Positions 11,841 to 24,218 of a stretch of 64,000 nt of DNA are shown piece after piece. How positions within the stretch are numbered: the first letter of the stretch is position 1; every line of letters starts with the position of its first letter. The stretch spans positions 19,430,598 through 19,494,597 of the forward strand of contig OX359266.1 of NCBI GenBank assembly GCA_947179155.2, in the 5' to 3' direction. The notes below the pieces were generated by a model, which was given only the letters and a program-made list of their open reading frames with translations, had not been told where the DNA came from and did not search any database. The DNA is from Hedera helix (lineage: Eukaryota; Streptophyta; Magnoliopsida; Apiales; Araliaceae). Both the position numbers and the translations under genes were made by a program.

Positions 11841-12577
11841 GTTAAGTTTCGTAATTTTGTATTTCAGTCGTAATAGGCTTTATGCTGGCTCAGGGTAACA
11901 AATGAGGAGTCGGGGCCCCACCGAGACCAGCCGCAGATGCATCTGCGGCTGGGATTGGTCACTATTTCAGATCGCGACCCCCACCCCAATCTGTCACTTT
12001 CACCCTTTTTCTCTCCAAATATTTCCAGTTTTCCTCATCCTGCCTCGTCCTTTTGCACCTTTTTGGATCTTTCCCGCAAAATCCGCTCCGGTTAAATCAC
12101 TCTACACACTTCGGGTAACGTTTGACTCATTTTTCTTTTATTTTCGTTTTCGTTCTGCTATACATTTGCTTGTTTAAATGTTTTAACTTAGCAATGCATG
12201 CCCACATGAGATATTCGTGTTCATTATAGTGTACATAAATAGCAGGTCATGCTAACTGCTTTACTGTTTTGGGAACATTATTGTTTTAGCCATTTTATGA
12301 CCGCGATGCATCATTTTCACTTGCATTTGGGATTGTTGGTTGTCTGATTTTATTAAACATGCCTAGTGGTGCATGGGAAGCCCATTTTACAGATGAAACT
12401 CTACCGAAATTTCGGGAAATCTAGCGTACCCCTAGGGACTCATTTATGCATTTCAAATCTCATATCATCATAAATAAACATGCGATGCTGCCCTGTTATT
12501 ACTTAGCAATATGTAATAAGTTCTTTGAAAAATAATGGGTTAAGGATATACCTCCGTTTCGTGGTGCTGTTTCAGCC
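11841..12577. other. Tat 3' region between hairpin array and antisense PMD gene
   Basis: No coding sequence recognised. It holds the 26-bp palindrome (11927-11952), then a pyrimidine-rich stretch (11990-12140). On the plus strand this would be the promoter, 5' UTR and possibly first intron of the antisense PMD gene; a CAG just before the ATG (12578) is compatible with a splice acceptor. Confidence 0.4.
11927..11952. repeat. 26-bp perfect palindrome
   Basis: The half-site CCAGCCGCAGATG is followed directly by its exact reverse complement, with no spacer. Imperfect relatives lie in both LTRs of the same element: about 10783-10806, 10807-10828 and 10905-10927 in the 3' LTR, and 40764-40788, 40788-40810 and 40881-40903 in the 5' LTR. 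The common core is GCCGCAGAT..ATCTGCGGC. Confidence 0.9.
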
Positions 12578-12801
12578 ATGGATCCTGATGCTCCCAGTAG
12601 TTCTATTGTGCCCCGGGTTACAGGGGTCCGTCGACGTAGAACGGCCACATCGGCTCCAGCTCCAGTTCTGACCCGCCATTCTCACCGGCTGGAGGAGTCT
12701 GTCATTCGTCTTGTCCATCCTAATATTGGTGCAGATGCCCCAGTCGAGGTAGAGGTAGAGGCAGAGGCAGAGGCAGAGGCGGGTCCTTCTGGCACAACAG
12801 T
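12578..12801 (+). pseudogene. Antisense PMD gene of the Tat element, first exon
   Basis: Starts at ATG 12578 (MDPDAPSSSIVPRV...), continues through an Arg-rich stretch and a short acidic VEVEVEAEAEAEAG run, and is cut at 12801 by the solo LTR. The other side of the insertion resumes at 16967 with MVPPPICRILPG. It lies opposite to the gag-pol strand. The N-terminus has a low-complexity, nuclear-protein look but no domain I can name. It is linked to the PMD exons by position and direction only. Confidence 0.6.
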
Positions 12802-15800
12802 TGTGACACCCCAGGATTTTACAGAATTTCTAAATTAAAGATTATGGTAATTAAGTAAAAGTTATTAGTTAAAACCTAGTGTTGGATGACATGAAGTGTA
12901 AGAATGATTTAATTTAGAACATTATGTGATCAATGTGTTATATAGGACCTATGTGGTTGACTGAATATGTGTATATGATTATCTGAGCAGTTAAGGAAAG
13001 AAAAGTTGAAAATGGAGGAAATAATGGAAATGAGGAACGTATATGTAAACTTAAGCTCTAAGTGATATATATTAACAGCGAGCGTAATGAATAAGCCTGG
13101 AGAGGCGAGGATATGAGAATGACAAGGTAAAGTATGTATGTATGTATGTGCAGAGAATAAAAAATCGTATGATTTAATCGGTTTATTAAGGGATATTAAG
13201 GATTTGATATATGAATATCTGAAGTTACTAAAGAAATTGATATTTATGGATTGAAATAAGATAATCGTTATACGATATGAAAATACAGAAGGTGATATGC
13301 TCAAATATGAGTAGAAAGGATGTGGATTGCCAGTGTGACGCAATTGGACTATGTACATGAAGCAAAGGGACGTAAAGTCGTAACGAGGATATTATAAGTT
13401 AAAGGATATAAGACGATGGATTTTGGTAATCCGGTCGAGAAAGTGGTTTATGGACAAATGAGTAAGTTGACGATATTGAGATGTCGGAAAGTGAAGTTTG
13501 TGAAATGTGGAACAAAGAAAGTTCGTAAAGAACGAGATATGTATTTTGTGGTTAAAAGGAAAGTTATGTAATTAAATTGCGATTAAATGGCTATTTAAGT
13601 CATAAAATGAGACTATGTGAATGTAACATAGCGGTAAACGGATGATCTAATCGGTCAATTGAAAGAAGAACCAATTTAAACGATTATGAAATGAATTAAT
13701 GGGGAAAAATGTATGAAAGTCTAGTTATGAGGGGGAAAGTTGCAAGAAATGAAAAGTTAGCTAATTTGGCAATTTACCAAAATGCCCCTCAACAAATTGG
13801 ATAATTACCATTGTGTCCTAAAGGGTAAAAAGACCAAAATACCCCTGACAAATTGAGAAATGACGAATAAGTCCCAAGTGGCGAAATGACAAGAATACCC
13901 TTGAATTAAAGTGTGAAATGACGTTATTACCCCTAACCATGCAAGGTTAACTTAACCAAAGATGGTTAAGTGTTGGATGAGTTATATAAAACATGTATGT
14001 ATATTAATTTTCAGCATTGTTGGTTCATTTTTTTACTTCTCATTCGAAGATGCTAGAAGGGAAGAAGAGATAAGAGAGAAAAGAGAAGGAAAGTCTAGGG
14101 TTGTGCTAGAAAAGCTTAAGAAATTCAAGAAGGTGGTCAAGAGAAGGATTATAAGCCATAAAAGTGGAAGATCAAACCTTATGAAGGATTATTACAAGAA
14201 TAAATAAGTAAAAAAAGGTATAAGCATGTTTAAGTCTTAAAATTTGATGTTTATAAGATTAAATGGTAGTTTAAAAGTAGTCATGCAAGAATACATGGTT
14301 ATATGTATAAATTGTATGTAAGTTATGTGAGATTATATGTTATGAGTGTAATTCATGTGAAACCCTAAGAGTAGAAGTTGAAGATATAGATTTTATGTAC
14401 TTGTATGCTTATGATCATGTTTAGAAATCATAATTAAAGGATGATCATGTGTTATTTGTGAGAAATTTAGATAAAACCTTAGATGAAGGTGTTGAACATG
14501 CATGATACATGTATATTTTTATGTAGAGATCATCCTAAGTGTTCAAATGAAAGAGAAATATGTTTTGTTTGAAGGAAGAGTGTTATTAAGGTATGACTAA
14601 ACAATGATCTTTGAAGAATTATGTGTTTTATGTGGCTAAAGTTAATGAAAACCTAGTTTGGAAGGTTAATCATGTGGTATGCAAGCAAATTAGTGTGCTA
14701 AATGATAAGCTAAAGACTTTGATGGTTAAAAAGCACATTTTGTTAAGGAAAGTTTAAATATTAGGCTATACTTTTCGTGTAGACTGCGTAATAATCTGTA
14801 AAGTGCGCTTGGATGTACATATGGAGGTTATAAGGACTTATAAAGTCATTAAATGTGTGTATGGTTGCTTATGTGGGGTGTTGAGTTTAAAGAGTCAAGT
14901 GGGGTTAAGTATTGAAATTGAAAATTTTGCAAAAGTTGATGAAAGTTCAAGTCATAGGTGATTTTTGGCAATTTTGAGGAACTAAAGGTAAAATGAAGTC
15001 ACATAATTTGTTTTCATGTTATTACATGTGTCTAGGTGGTTTTGGTAAACAATGGATTTAAATTTGAGCGAAATGGCGATTCGAACGATCGAAATCGATC
15101 GTTTCGAATCGAAAAGGATTTTAACGGACAATTCTCGCCTCGTGCGAAATTTTATGGTTCTAAAAGTTGGGACATGTCATTTATGACTTATATGAACTAT
15201 GTCAAGTGTTGGAATTGAGTTTTGAAGCAAATGGCCAAAAATGACAAAGTTGCAAAAGTTGAGTTTTAAAATTCTGAAATTTTTTCTAAGTACTACGTGT
15301 TGAACAGCCCTCCTAAGGGATAGTGTATCTCTATTTTTAAGAAGCCAAATGAGGCAATTAGTATTTTTGTAAAATACTAGGTAGTAAGGTCTAGATGTGG
15401 TCCAAATTTCAGCTCAATTGGAGTTAAGATGAAGAAATTAAAAATCGGCAAAGGTAGTGCAAAAATCAGATTCTAGAATTTGAACATGGCACCTCGGCGC
15501 CATGTTTTGCACTAAACATTGCGCTGGCCGCGCAATGTACTGTTCATCGACCGAGAAGAATGTACGGCCAGCGAGCTCTGGCGGCGCCGGGGCGAAGTTG
15601 CTCTGTTTTTGAAAAAATTTTAAGCTTCTAAAAAGCTATATTTTGATATGGAATGATAAGAATGAGTTACATAAACCCTAAATTGATAAGAATGAGTTAT
15701 TTAATGGATGTCAAGGTATAATGAAACGATAAAAGGCATAATATATCATGCCTAAAGCTAAGGCAAATCAAGTTAAGGGTTATGTAAAAGGTCGGAAGCA

Positions 15801-16966
15801 AGCTAGGGTGTATTATAAACCTACATAAGGTGTGATACATCAAAAGTGAAATGATTAGAGACAAATGGTCGGATATTTATGAGTTAAGTTTGACAAAGAT
15901 TATAAAGTTTGATGATCCTATATTGATGTAAAGGTTATGTATTGATAGATAAAGATCGAGGTAACAATCCGACGCAAGGAATGATATGAAATGACAAGCG
16001 AGGAAGTACAGGTTAAGTGTATATAAAGCGTAACAGGCAAGTTTTTCAGCCTTAAGTATAGTAGATATTTTATGTGAGCTACGTGCTAGCATATAAGTTG
16101 AATGTGCCTTGCGTGCAATTATGTGGTTAAGTGCTAAATGAATTACGTGACATTAAGCATGATATATTAAGTTAAGGGAAGCACGACGCATATTATAAAT
16201 TGTGAGCATGAAAGGTGTTAGCTGAATTACTTGCTGAGCTTTATGCTCATTCTTGCTATGTACTAACTTTTCAGGTAAAATACAAGAAAGCCGGAGGTAC
16301 CAGTTATGCTAAGGTAAAGGATTGATGAAGGCATAATTAATCATGAGAGGAATGTGCTATGTGTATTTATGTAATGTGGCTATTCAGATAGTTGATGCTA
16401 AGTCATGATTGTACTAAGGGATATATGATTTGTAATTCATAATAATGAATGTGTATGTATGTATTATCCAGCTAGGAGATGTAAGAGTTAAAGTTGGATG
16501 TATTATTGATTAGTCGAGTTTGACATGTAATAATCTAGTACATATGGTACAGTTGTATGTATAGTACAGAGACTTGTAAACAGGTACAAGTATGATGCAG
16601 ATGTATGTATACAGGTACGATTAAACAAGGCTATATATATATATAAAGTTCATGGCAAATTTTTATTACAGGGTAAGTTGAACCATAAGATTTATATATG
16701 ATTATAATAGGTCGCAAATTGTTAAGGGTTGACCTAAGTTTCAAGAATTCGGTAAAGCGAACGTTGCGATCCTGAGACAGATAAGGGATGTAAGATAAAG
16801 TTTAAAAAAAAATATGGATCGAATTTATGGTCAACAGAATGATATTAAAGGTCAAAGGTTAAAGTTTAACGCATGGGATCCCGGTTAACAAGGTTTTAAG
16901 TTAATCACTATGTAATCCAGATATAATTGGACTTAATTAAGGAAGGTGGGATCTCGGGGCGTCACA
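12802..16966 (+). mobile_element. Solo LTR of a Ty3/gypsy element inside the antisense PMD gene
   Basis: Begins TGTGACACCCC at 12802 and ends GGGGCGTCACA at 16966, 4165 bp. It carries the family landmarks: a GC island (15485-15600) with GCGCTGGCCGCGC and GGCGGCGCCGGGGCG, the stem-loop TGAGC-TTTAT-GCTCA (16235-16249), and the closing GGGGCGTCACA. The flanks are ACAGT (12797-12801) and ATGGT (16967-16971), which match at only three of five bases, so the TSD has decayed or the LTR arose by recombination between different copies. ORFs such as 12930-13358 (minus) and 13962-14207 lie in it and look like chance frames; no protein domain seen. Confidence 0.8.
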
Positions 16967-18713
16967 ATGGTCCCTCCCCCCATTTGTCGAATCTTACCAG
17001 GGGCCCGTGTTAGGATGCCGAACCTGCTCGGTCCCGATCTCAGTAGTCACCCATTGGCATATCTTGTGGCTAACGAGGTATATCTGCTGTTTAAATTCAT
17101 TCAAAACCCATATGGTTATCCTGACTGACTATTTAGTGGTTGTCACAGGTTCCTGAGTTTACCCAGCCTCGGGGTAATTGGTTCAACATCTATACCCTCT
17201 ACCATGCGCTGCATTCTGATTATCACGGGATGGTGGACTCCTGGGGTTTCGGCTATTTTTTTACCATCGCTCCTCGCCGATGTCCATGGGGCTATATGCG
17301 GGCATTGTCTGAGCGGTGGTTCCACCAGACCCAGTTGCTTCATCTTTTGGATTGCAAGCTGATGTTGACACCCCTCGACTGGCGATATATCACCGGGGTG
17401 GAGTTCTCCGGACCCCGTGTCCCCTGGAGCCAGACATCACTCCCACAGCCGTTCGATCATTGCTAGGGTACTCTCCTCATGACAGGGTTTTTAAGGCCTG
17501 CAACATTTGATTGGGAGCTCTGGCTGTGGATGCTATTGGAGGGGTCCTTTCTGAGCCGTTCGCACCCATGATTTCTTGCTCCAGCATTTGTTCTTGACTA
17601 TCATGAGGGGTTGTTTCCTGGGGAACAATTCCTTGACCATTCACTTCAGCATCGTCGGGGTTACCCGGGATGTCGAGCGGATCGGGGACTATGACTGGAG
17701 TTCTTTCACATTCGCTTACTTCCTCCACGGTCTTCGCCTTGGCTCAGAGGGGCAGATGGATGCTTGGCTCGGATTCTATCCCTTTCTACCGGTAGATCTC
17801 CTTTATTATACCGTCTTCCATTTTGTTTTGTTTCTTTGTCCATGCCTGGTACTTACGCCCCTTCTGTTTTATTTATCAGTTCTGGGCTTATGAGAGGCTG
17901 CCTGTTACTACTCTCATTCCAGAGACTTATCCCAGGGGTCGTCAGTGGCATCACAACACTCTTGAGAAGACCCCGGTGTCTGACAACTTTGCCTACTGCC
18001 GACTGTAGTTAGAGCTAATCCCCTTAGCGGATGTGACCTGGATTCCCTATACCGCGGAGCATCTGGCGGCTGGCCTCGCCGGTGGTTTCCCTGCGGAATG
18101 CGAGTTCGCTTTGTCCACCCGCCGCATTCTGTTGTTGACTTATGGTGGATGAGAGCTATACTTGGGGGAACGTGCCATCAAATGTGTATTTAGAGAGGTC
18201 CGTATCCCTTTTACCCCTCCATCTTGGAGATTCTGGCCCACAGATGCCTAGCTTTCAGATGCCCTGATGGCCGGGGAGGATGGATTCAAGCTGTCCGACG
18301 GTCCTTACACGAGTGATGGGTTCGGTGCTTGGTGGATACCTCGCACCATCGGATCTCAGACCCGGGCTACTTTCTTTCTCGGAGATATGGTTCCTGGGTC
18401 AATAATGATGACAAACTGGTTGGAGTGCGTTCGGGCCCCCACTTATTTAGATCAGATTGCCTCCTTGACTCGGCGGCTGGATCAACTGTTGTCCTATGTT
18501 CGGAGGTTGGGTCGGGATCCGGAGGAAGCCTATGCTGCAGACCCGGACGGATCAGATTTTGGTTCGGTTCCTGGCTCTTCGGGTGTCCCAGTTTCGCCTT
18601 TTTCCTGCCCAGATCTGAATTTTGACGCTGAGGCTTTAATTCTCAGGGACTTGGGTCATGCGGAACACTACGTGGATTGGGCATTTATTGATGATATAGA
18701 CTTTACTGACTAG
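16967..18713 (+). pseudogene. Antisense PMD (aminotransferase-like) gene of the Tat element, main exons
   Basis: Exon to about 17077 (...LAYLVANE), likely intron 17078-17149 (GTATAT...CACAG), then VPEFTQPRGNWFNIYTLYHA... The PMD signature is ALSERWFHQTQLLHLLDCKL followed by MLTPLDWRYITGVEF (about 17307-17408). A stop at 17463 and frame changes follow; readable pieces include DWSSFTFAYFLHGLRLGSE (about 17693-17749) and, after a second likely intron of about 88 bp (GTAGATC at 17792 to ATCAG near 17879), FWAYERLPVTT. The last part, 18267-18713, is open: 148 codons, Asp-rich C-terminus. PMD proteins act in nuclear silencing in plants; what the retroelement copy does is not known. Its introns are on the strand opposite to the genomic RNA, so retrotransposition would not remove them. 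Broken by several stops and frameshifts. Confidence 0.75.
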
Positions 18714-18917
18714 ATTTTGATAGGCTAGGACCCATGTATTTAAACTTGCTCATTTTTTCCCTTTTATGTATCATGTAAAAAATTATCTTTTATTTATGTA
18801 TAATCCTTTATTTCTAATGATTAATTTATTCTATTATTACCTGTATGATGCATGATTTATTATATACATGGATAAAGAAATGACCCCTGTATAATCTTTT
18901 TGATACTATTTTTACAG
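18714..18917. other. AT-rich spacer between the two antisense genes
   Basis: About 200 bp of AT-rich sequence following the TAG of the PMD gene. It could hold that gene's polyadenylation region and the next gene's promoter. No motif is convincing enough to name. Confidence 0.4.
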
Positions 18918-20309
18918 ATATCGTCACTTGACGTAGTTTGCTTGGACTCCTGCCCTCCACAGGGATCGTTTATAGGCTTGGCTCGTGGTTGGATGGTTTG
19001 TTGCCTACTGACCGGATTATTGCGGAGGGTCTTTTGGGACACTCCTTGTCTCTTCTATCATTTCAGGTGCCGACGGGCTTTGTTAACGGCATTCTCAGCT
19101 ATTGGATTCCTGATATGCATGCTTTTAGGTTTGGGCTGGAGTATCTGACCCCCCACCCTTGAGGAGTATACCCGCTTTACGGGTTTGTTAGTCGACGGTC
19201 CCTGCGCTAGGGTTATCCCAGGCCATATGCGCCGTCAGTTTTTGACTTTCACGGGCTTGCGGAGGACAGTTCTGTTATCTGTTATCTCTTCGAGCCACCT
19301 TGTTCCTCTCCATTTCTTGGTTGACCGATTCAGCTCAGTAGATAGCTTCTCTTTATTTTCTAGTGATTTTTCAGTATCCGAGGAGCGCTAGGGCGCTTTG
19401 AGAGTGGATGTCCTGATGAGTTGTGTCATTTCAGTTCTATACATGCCTGTCAGAGACGATCTCCTGGATATGCGGGTTGTCGTAACGGTCCAGGCCCTTC
19501 AAGAGGATCATACCATCCTTCCTATGATACTTGCAGAGACTTACATGTCGGCCTCGTATTGTCAGTCATTCCCAGGCAGAATATTCAGAGGAAGCTCCAC
19601 TTTATTATACGTATGGTTTATGAGCCACCTTAGGCCCATCGGGCAGTTCCGTCGACACGGGTTTTCCTTTAGCCACAGCTTGACCATGCAGTTCTCATTC
19701 TTCCCCCAGCGATGCACTGATGCGGCTTCGTGGAGGGAGTTCTTATCGGCCATTGAAGAGCCCTTTCGTCTCTTGATCTACTAGAGTTATTACTCCTTTA
19801 TGAGCTTCTTGACTCATGTGCCCCCTTTGGATTTCCTCCCCCTTCCCAGCCTGAGAGGGGTGACAACTTATCATCCCTTAGCTGTTATGGGGCAATTTGG
19901 CGAAATGCAGGAGTTTCATCTTTTTGCGGGTGCAGCTGATTATCGATTTCTTATATCACTTCAGACAGAGAGGGAGATGCTGATGGTATATGATCTTTGG
20001 TCTCACAGGGTCTTGGACTAGTTTGGGGACAGTCATCCTGGTCAGACACCCGATTATCTGTGATGGTTGCGTGGAGATCCTGAGATTGCTGATTTTGACT
20101 AGACTGAGGTGTTGGATGGTTCTCGAGGGTTTTATTCAGATGAGACTAGTTCAGATGTGGGTATCCCTCCGGAGTTTTCAGAATTAGTGGCCAGATCTGA
20201 TGTTGAGGACATTCCTACTTCGGTACATATCTCTCGCTCTGATTCGGCAGATCGCATCCAGAGACTGGTGATCATCGGAGTGAGTCTCGAATTTGGACTG
20301 ATTATATGA
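18918..20309 (+). pseudogene. Antisense DUF7745-like gene of the Tat element
   Basis: Plus-strand remnant. The frame starting near 18938 reads LPTDRIIAEGLLGHSLSLLS... and FRFGLEYLTP; a one-base shift near 19160 leads to LEEYTRFTGLLVDGP, which resembles the TLEEY segment of DUF7745 proteins. One frame then continues to about 20306 through HTILPMILAETYMSAS (about 19512-19559), VWFMSHLRPIGQF and RGVTTYHPLAVMGQFGEMQEF (about 19854-19916), all typical of that plant transposon-associated family. In-frame stops lie near 19389, 19782, 20019, 20061 and 20100. DUF7745 has no known activity. It follows the antisense PMD gene in the same direction with about 200 bp between, so they may have formed one accessory module. 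Confidence 0.65.
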
Positions 20310-20521
20310 CTGGTTTTGGTAAGATCTTGAAGGTATTTTATTAAAGGAGGTTTTCTGGGCTTTTAGGAATGGGTTTTGTATAGGGAAAAGATTTATTATT
20401 TTATAGAGAACAGACCGCGCCACGATGGCTGCCTACGTACTCCCACAAGGACAGGAGATCAGGTCCTACGTAGTTCGAGTTGCAAGGAGAGATAGAGAGA
20501 GATTTTTTTTTATTATTATTT
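20310..20521. other. Non-coding junction between antisense DUF7745 gene and integrase end
   Basis: Two converging coding regions end here. It contains CTGCCTACGTACTCCC... and ...GGTCCTACGTAGTTCG (about 20429-20480), a repeated CCTACGTA phrase that I recall from Tat/Ogre-type elements, and an AGAGATAGAGAGAGA run before a T/A tract. Confidence 0.4.
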
Positions 20522-21720
20522 TTAAGCATAGAATCGTTTCACCGAGTCAGAATTTAGGGGTTGCAAAAATACCTCGCCGTCCATTTCTTGTAAGATGAGG
20601 GCCCCTCCGGATAGGACTTTCTTGATCACAAAGGGTCCTTCCCAATTTGGAGCAAACTTCCCTTTTGCTTTGTCTTGACAGGGCATGACCCTCTTTAATA
20701 CTAAGTCATTTTCTTTGAATTTTCGGGACCTTATCGTTTTGTCGTACGATCGGGAGATGCGTTGCTGATACAACTGACCGTGTAATATAGCAGCCACCCT
20801 CCTTTCATCTATCAGGGCTAATTGGTTGTACTGATTTTGCAGCTAGTCCTCCTCGTTGATCTGAGCATTGAGCAAAATTCGGAGGGACGCCATCTCCATC
20901 TCAACTGGCAAAACAGCCTCCATCCCATATACCAAGGCATAAGGGGTTGCCCCTGTAGACGTACGAAATGATATTCGATATGCAAATAGTGTGAGGGGCA
21001 GCAAATCTGGCCATCCCCGATGATTGGCGGACATTCTTGCCATAATCCTCTTTGTGTTTTTATTCGCAACCTCCACGACCCCATTCATTTTGGGCCTATA
21101 AACGATGGAATTGAGATGTTTGATCTTGAATTGGTCGCATAACTCTTTCATAAGGGCGTTGTTCAGATTCTTGGCATTGTCGGACACCAAGATTTTGGGC
21201 TGCCCGTACCGGCAAATGACATTGTTCTTAATGAAACTGATTATGATTTCCTGTGTTACTTTGGGGAAAGAAGCTGCTTCCACCCACTTGGTGAAATAAT
21301 TAATCATGACGAAGATGAACCGGTGACCATTGCTCGCTTTGGGCTCCACGGGTCCGATTACATCCATACCCCACATGGAGAAAGGCCAAGGGGAAGTCAT
21401 ACAGTGCAGTTCATTAGGAGGCGCATGAATCACATTACCGTGTGCCTGACATTGGTAACCAGTAGTGTGCCGTTCTCAAAATCTTCTTGGAAAACATCGG
21501 TCCACTCATATGTGGCCCACATACTCCACCGTGTACTTCACCCATGATCTTCTGGGCTTGAGTTTCGTCCACACATCGCAACAATCCCAAGCCAATATCC
21601 CTCTTATACAGGGAATCTCCGCTTAAATAGAATTTCATCGCCATCTTTTGGATTTTTTGCCTCTCCGTTCGGTTCGCTTGGTCGGGGAGAGATCTATCCC
21701 TCAAATATTCCCGGATGACA
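20522..21720 (-). pseudogene. Tat integrase and pol C-terminus
   Basis: Read on the minus strand: the zinc-binding part (MRDRSLPDQANR..., with EVHGGVCGPHMSG giving the His pair, 21704-21435), then the core (21433-20843) with GMDVIGP (first Asp), LVSDNAKN (second Asp) and KMNGVVEVANK (Glu). The C-terminal tail (20797-20522) has FKENDLVLKR and GKFAPNWEGPFVI. Between the His pair and the core the family normally has a Cys pair; here only CQAHGNVIHAPPNELH is left, with a small deletion and frame change near 21440-21470. Another frame change lies near 20840. The protein would insert the retroelement cDNA; this copy is broken. Confidence 0.85.
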
Positions 21721-22273
21721 TGATACTAGGGCATTTTTGGGTGAACCACCTCATCTGATAACTCCGTAATTCGTAAGCGGGGGCATTTTGTACCATTATT
21801 TCAATTGGGGGAGTAGCTATGCTTTTGAGTATGTGGACTAATGAAGCCAGGGTGGCCAATGCATCGGAAAAGTCATTTCGTCCCCTAGGAATATGTCGGA
21901 AGGCTATGTCTTCAAATTCTTGCATTAATCGGATAACTCACCGGTGGTACGGGAGTAACCGAAGCTCCTTAGTGCCATACACCCCTGTCGCCTATCTGAT
22001 TACTAACTCTGAGTCTCCAAATACAGCTAATCTTTTCACTCCCATATTGCGGACGAATCTGAGTCCCAATATACATCCCTCATATTCAGCCGTATTGTTC
22101 GAATTACTGAATTGTAATCTGGTGAGAACCGAGTATTGCTCGCCTGTAATAGAAACCAGGACTGCTCCGGCTCCAACCTCTTCAGCATTCATGGCATCGT
22201 CGAAATACATTTTCAAAAATTGCCCATCGTCATCACACCTCGTATGTTGAACCCACAATATGTCTTCACCTGG
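21721..22273 (-). pseudogene. Tat second (archaeal-type) RNase H
   Basis: Minus-strand frame 22258-21992 reads LKMYFDDAMN (first acidic residue), NNTAEYEGCILGL (Glu) and VFGDSELV (Asp), the order of acidic catalytic residues of RNase H. It is separate from the RNase H directly after RT, and is followed by QEFEDIAFRHIPRGRNDFSDALATLAS (21925 on), the usual tail of such domains. A second RNase H between RT and integrase is a hallmark of the Tat clade. A stop near 21990 separates the two pieces. It would degrade the RNA strand of the RNA:DNA hybrid. Confidence 0.8.
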
Positions 22274-22279
22274 TAGAGA

Positions 22280-23962
22280 AGTTTATAAAGGTTCCATTCC
22301 TCTAGTTGGCATCTTCGATAACTGATCTGCAATCCCCTGCCCCTTTACAACTTTCTGGGTCACATAGAGGATGTCAAACTGCTGTAAGATTAACTGTCAC
22401 CTCGACAATCGACAATTCAACATTGGTCTTTCAAATATATATTTCAGGGGATCAATTCGCGAGATCAAATAGATAGTGGGTCCATGAAGGTAGTGCTGTA
22501 ATCTCATAGCAGCCCACGCCAAGGCGCAACATGTCCTTTCGATCGGGGTGTAATTCTGTTCATAGCTGTTGAATCTCTTGCTGAGGTAATAAATGGCATG
22601 CTCCTTGCCTGATTCATTTTTCTATCCCAACATACAACCCATCGCCATGGCATTAACAGATATATACATGAACAAAGGGATCCCATCCTTCGGAGGTACC
22701 AGTACTGGCGCCTCCGTTAATTGCTTCTTAATGGTCTGAAAGGCCTTTTGGCACTGCTCGTTCCACTCTCGGGAGGCATTTTTCCTTAACAGTTTAAAGA
22801 TTGGTTCGCAGGTGGTCGTTAAATGGGATATGAATCGGCTGATAAAGTTTATCCTCCCCAAGAATCCTCTTATCTCCTTCTCCGTACGAGGTGCTGACAT
22901 ATCCACAATGGCTTTAATCTTAACCGGATCTAATTCAATACCCCGGTTGTTCACCAAGAACCCAAAGAGCTTGCCCGACTGAACTTCAAAGGCACACTTT
23001 GCTAGATTGAGCTTCAAATTATATTTCCTGAGCCGATCAAATAACTTCTTGAGATGAGCCACATGGTAAGATTCAACCCTTGATTTCACAATAATGTCGT
23101 CCACGTAGACCTCTATCTCCTTATGCATCATGTCGTGGAACAGGGCCATCATTGCCCTATGATAAGTGGCTCCTGCATTTGTGAGGCCGAAAGCAAGTCG
23201 TCTATAACAAAACGTGCCCCAAGGGGTGATGAAGGCAGTCTTTTCTCGGTCCTCCTCTGCCACCATTATTTGGTGATATCCCGCGAAGCAATCGACGAAT
23301 GAATACATTTCATACTAGGTTGTATTATCCACCAAGATGTGTATGAAAGGCACTGGGAAATTATCTTTAAGACTGGCCTTGTTCATATCCCTATAGTCAA
23401 CGCATACTCTCAACTTTCCTTCGGGCTTTACCACTAGGACTATATTAGAAAGTCATTCTGGGTAAGTGGACACCATGATGATTCCAGCTTTGAATTTCTT
23501 GACTATCTCCTCCTTCACCTTTAAGCTCCACTCCGGTTTTAGTTTCCCCAGCTTTTGCTTAACTGGCTTGAAACCCTCCTTAATGGGCAATCGATGTACT
23601 ACAATATCCGTGGACAATTCGACCATGTTGTCATGTGACCAAGCAAATACATCCTCATATTGGCTTAACAACTCAGTTATCTCCACTTTCTGGTTGGGGG
23701 TCAGGTCTGCCCCTATTTTTAGCTCTTTAGGGTTTTCAAGGGTTCCTATGTTGATGGTGATGGTTTGATCGAGGTTGGGTTTGGGTTTATCCTCGACCCA
23801 TTCTCTGATTTCGTCGGGAGTGTCGTCATTACTTGTCTCGTCTTGCTCAATTCCCATCAAATCGAAATCCAGTTCTATATCAAAATCGTAATCATCTTTT
23901 AAATTTGGAAAATAGTTTGTTAGGCTAGAATAATTCAAATCGGGACACCTTACATAAAACAA
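22280..23962 (-). pseudogene. Tat reverse transcriptase and RNase H
   Basis: The minus strand begins with an acidic linker (23962-23453: LTPNQKVEITELLSQYEDVFAWS, LPIKEGFKPVKQKLG), the approach to RT. RT continues with KLRVCVDYRDMNKASL, FVDCFAGYHQI, FGLTNAGATYHRAM and the catalytic EVYVDDIIVKS (about 23125-23090), then the thumb and connection to GCMLG at 22622. The first RNase H follows at lower coordinates (AIYYLSKRFNSYEQNYTPIE). Stops interrupt it at about 23453 (TGA where Trp is expected), near 23310 (TAG) and near 22622. The catalytic YVDD motif is intact. It makes cDNA from the element's RNA. Confidence 0.9.
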
Positions 23963-24213
23963 AAATATTTGTCATATATATAAACATTTCAGTACATGAA
24001 TTTCTTTTTCAATAACATGACAAAAATATGACATAGACGTGCAGGTATATAAAACAAAAACACCATCTTAAAAACCCCTTAATCCCCCTATTGGATGGGA
24101 TTCCCTACCACTCCTGGTTTTACCCTTTTCTGGATATTACCGGCTGCACGGTCCAATTTGTGGTGATCAATTCGGTTTTAAAGTGAGTGATGGAGGGGGC
24201 CTCTGCATCTGGA
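23963..24213 (-). other. Tat pol segment next to the Athila insertion
   Basis: Part of the Tat element between RT and the Athila insertion; the continuation is at 35819. No frame stays open and I recognise no domain. The last five bases before the insertion (24214-24218) are ACCTC, the left target-site copy. Confidence 0.5.
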
Positions 24214-24218
24214 ACCTC

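Noticed and set aside
12930..13358. 142-codon minus-strand frame
   Set aside because: It lies wholly in a solo LTR, has a biased Ser/Ile/His/Tyr composition typical of translated AT-rich non-coding DNA, and shows no domain.
17477..17728. Minus-strand frame of 83 codons
   Set aside because: It is the shadow of the antisense PMD gene on the plus strand, which has recognisable family motifs.
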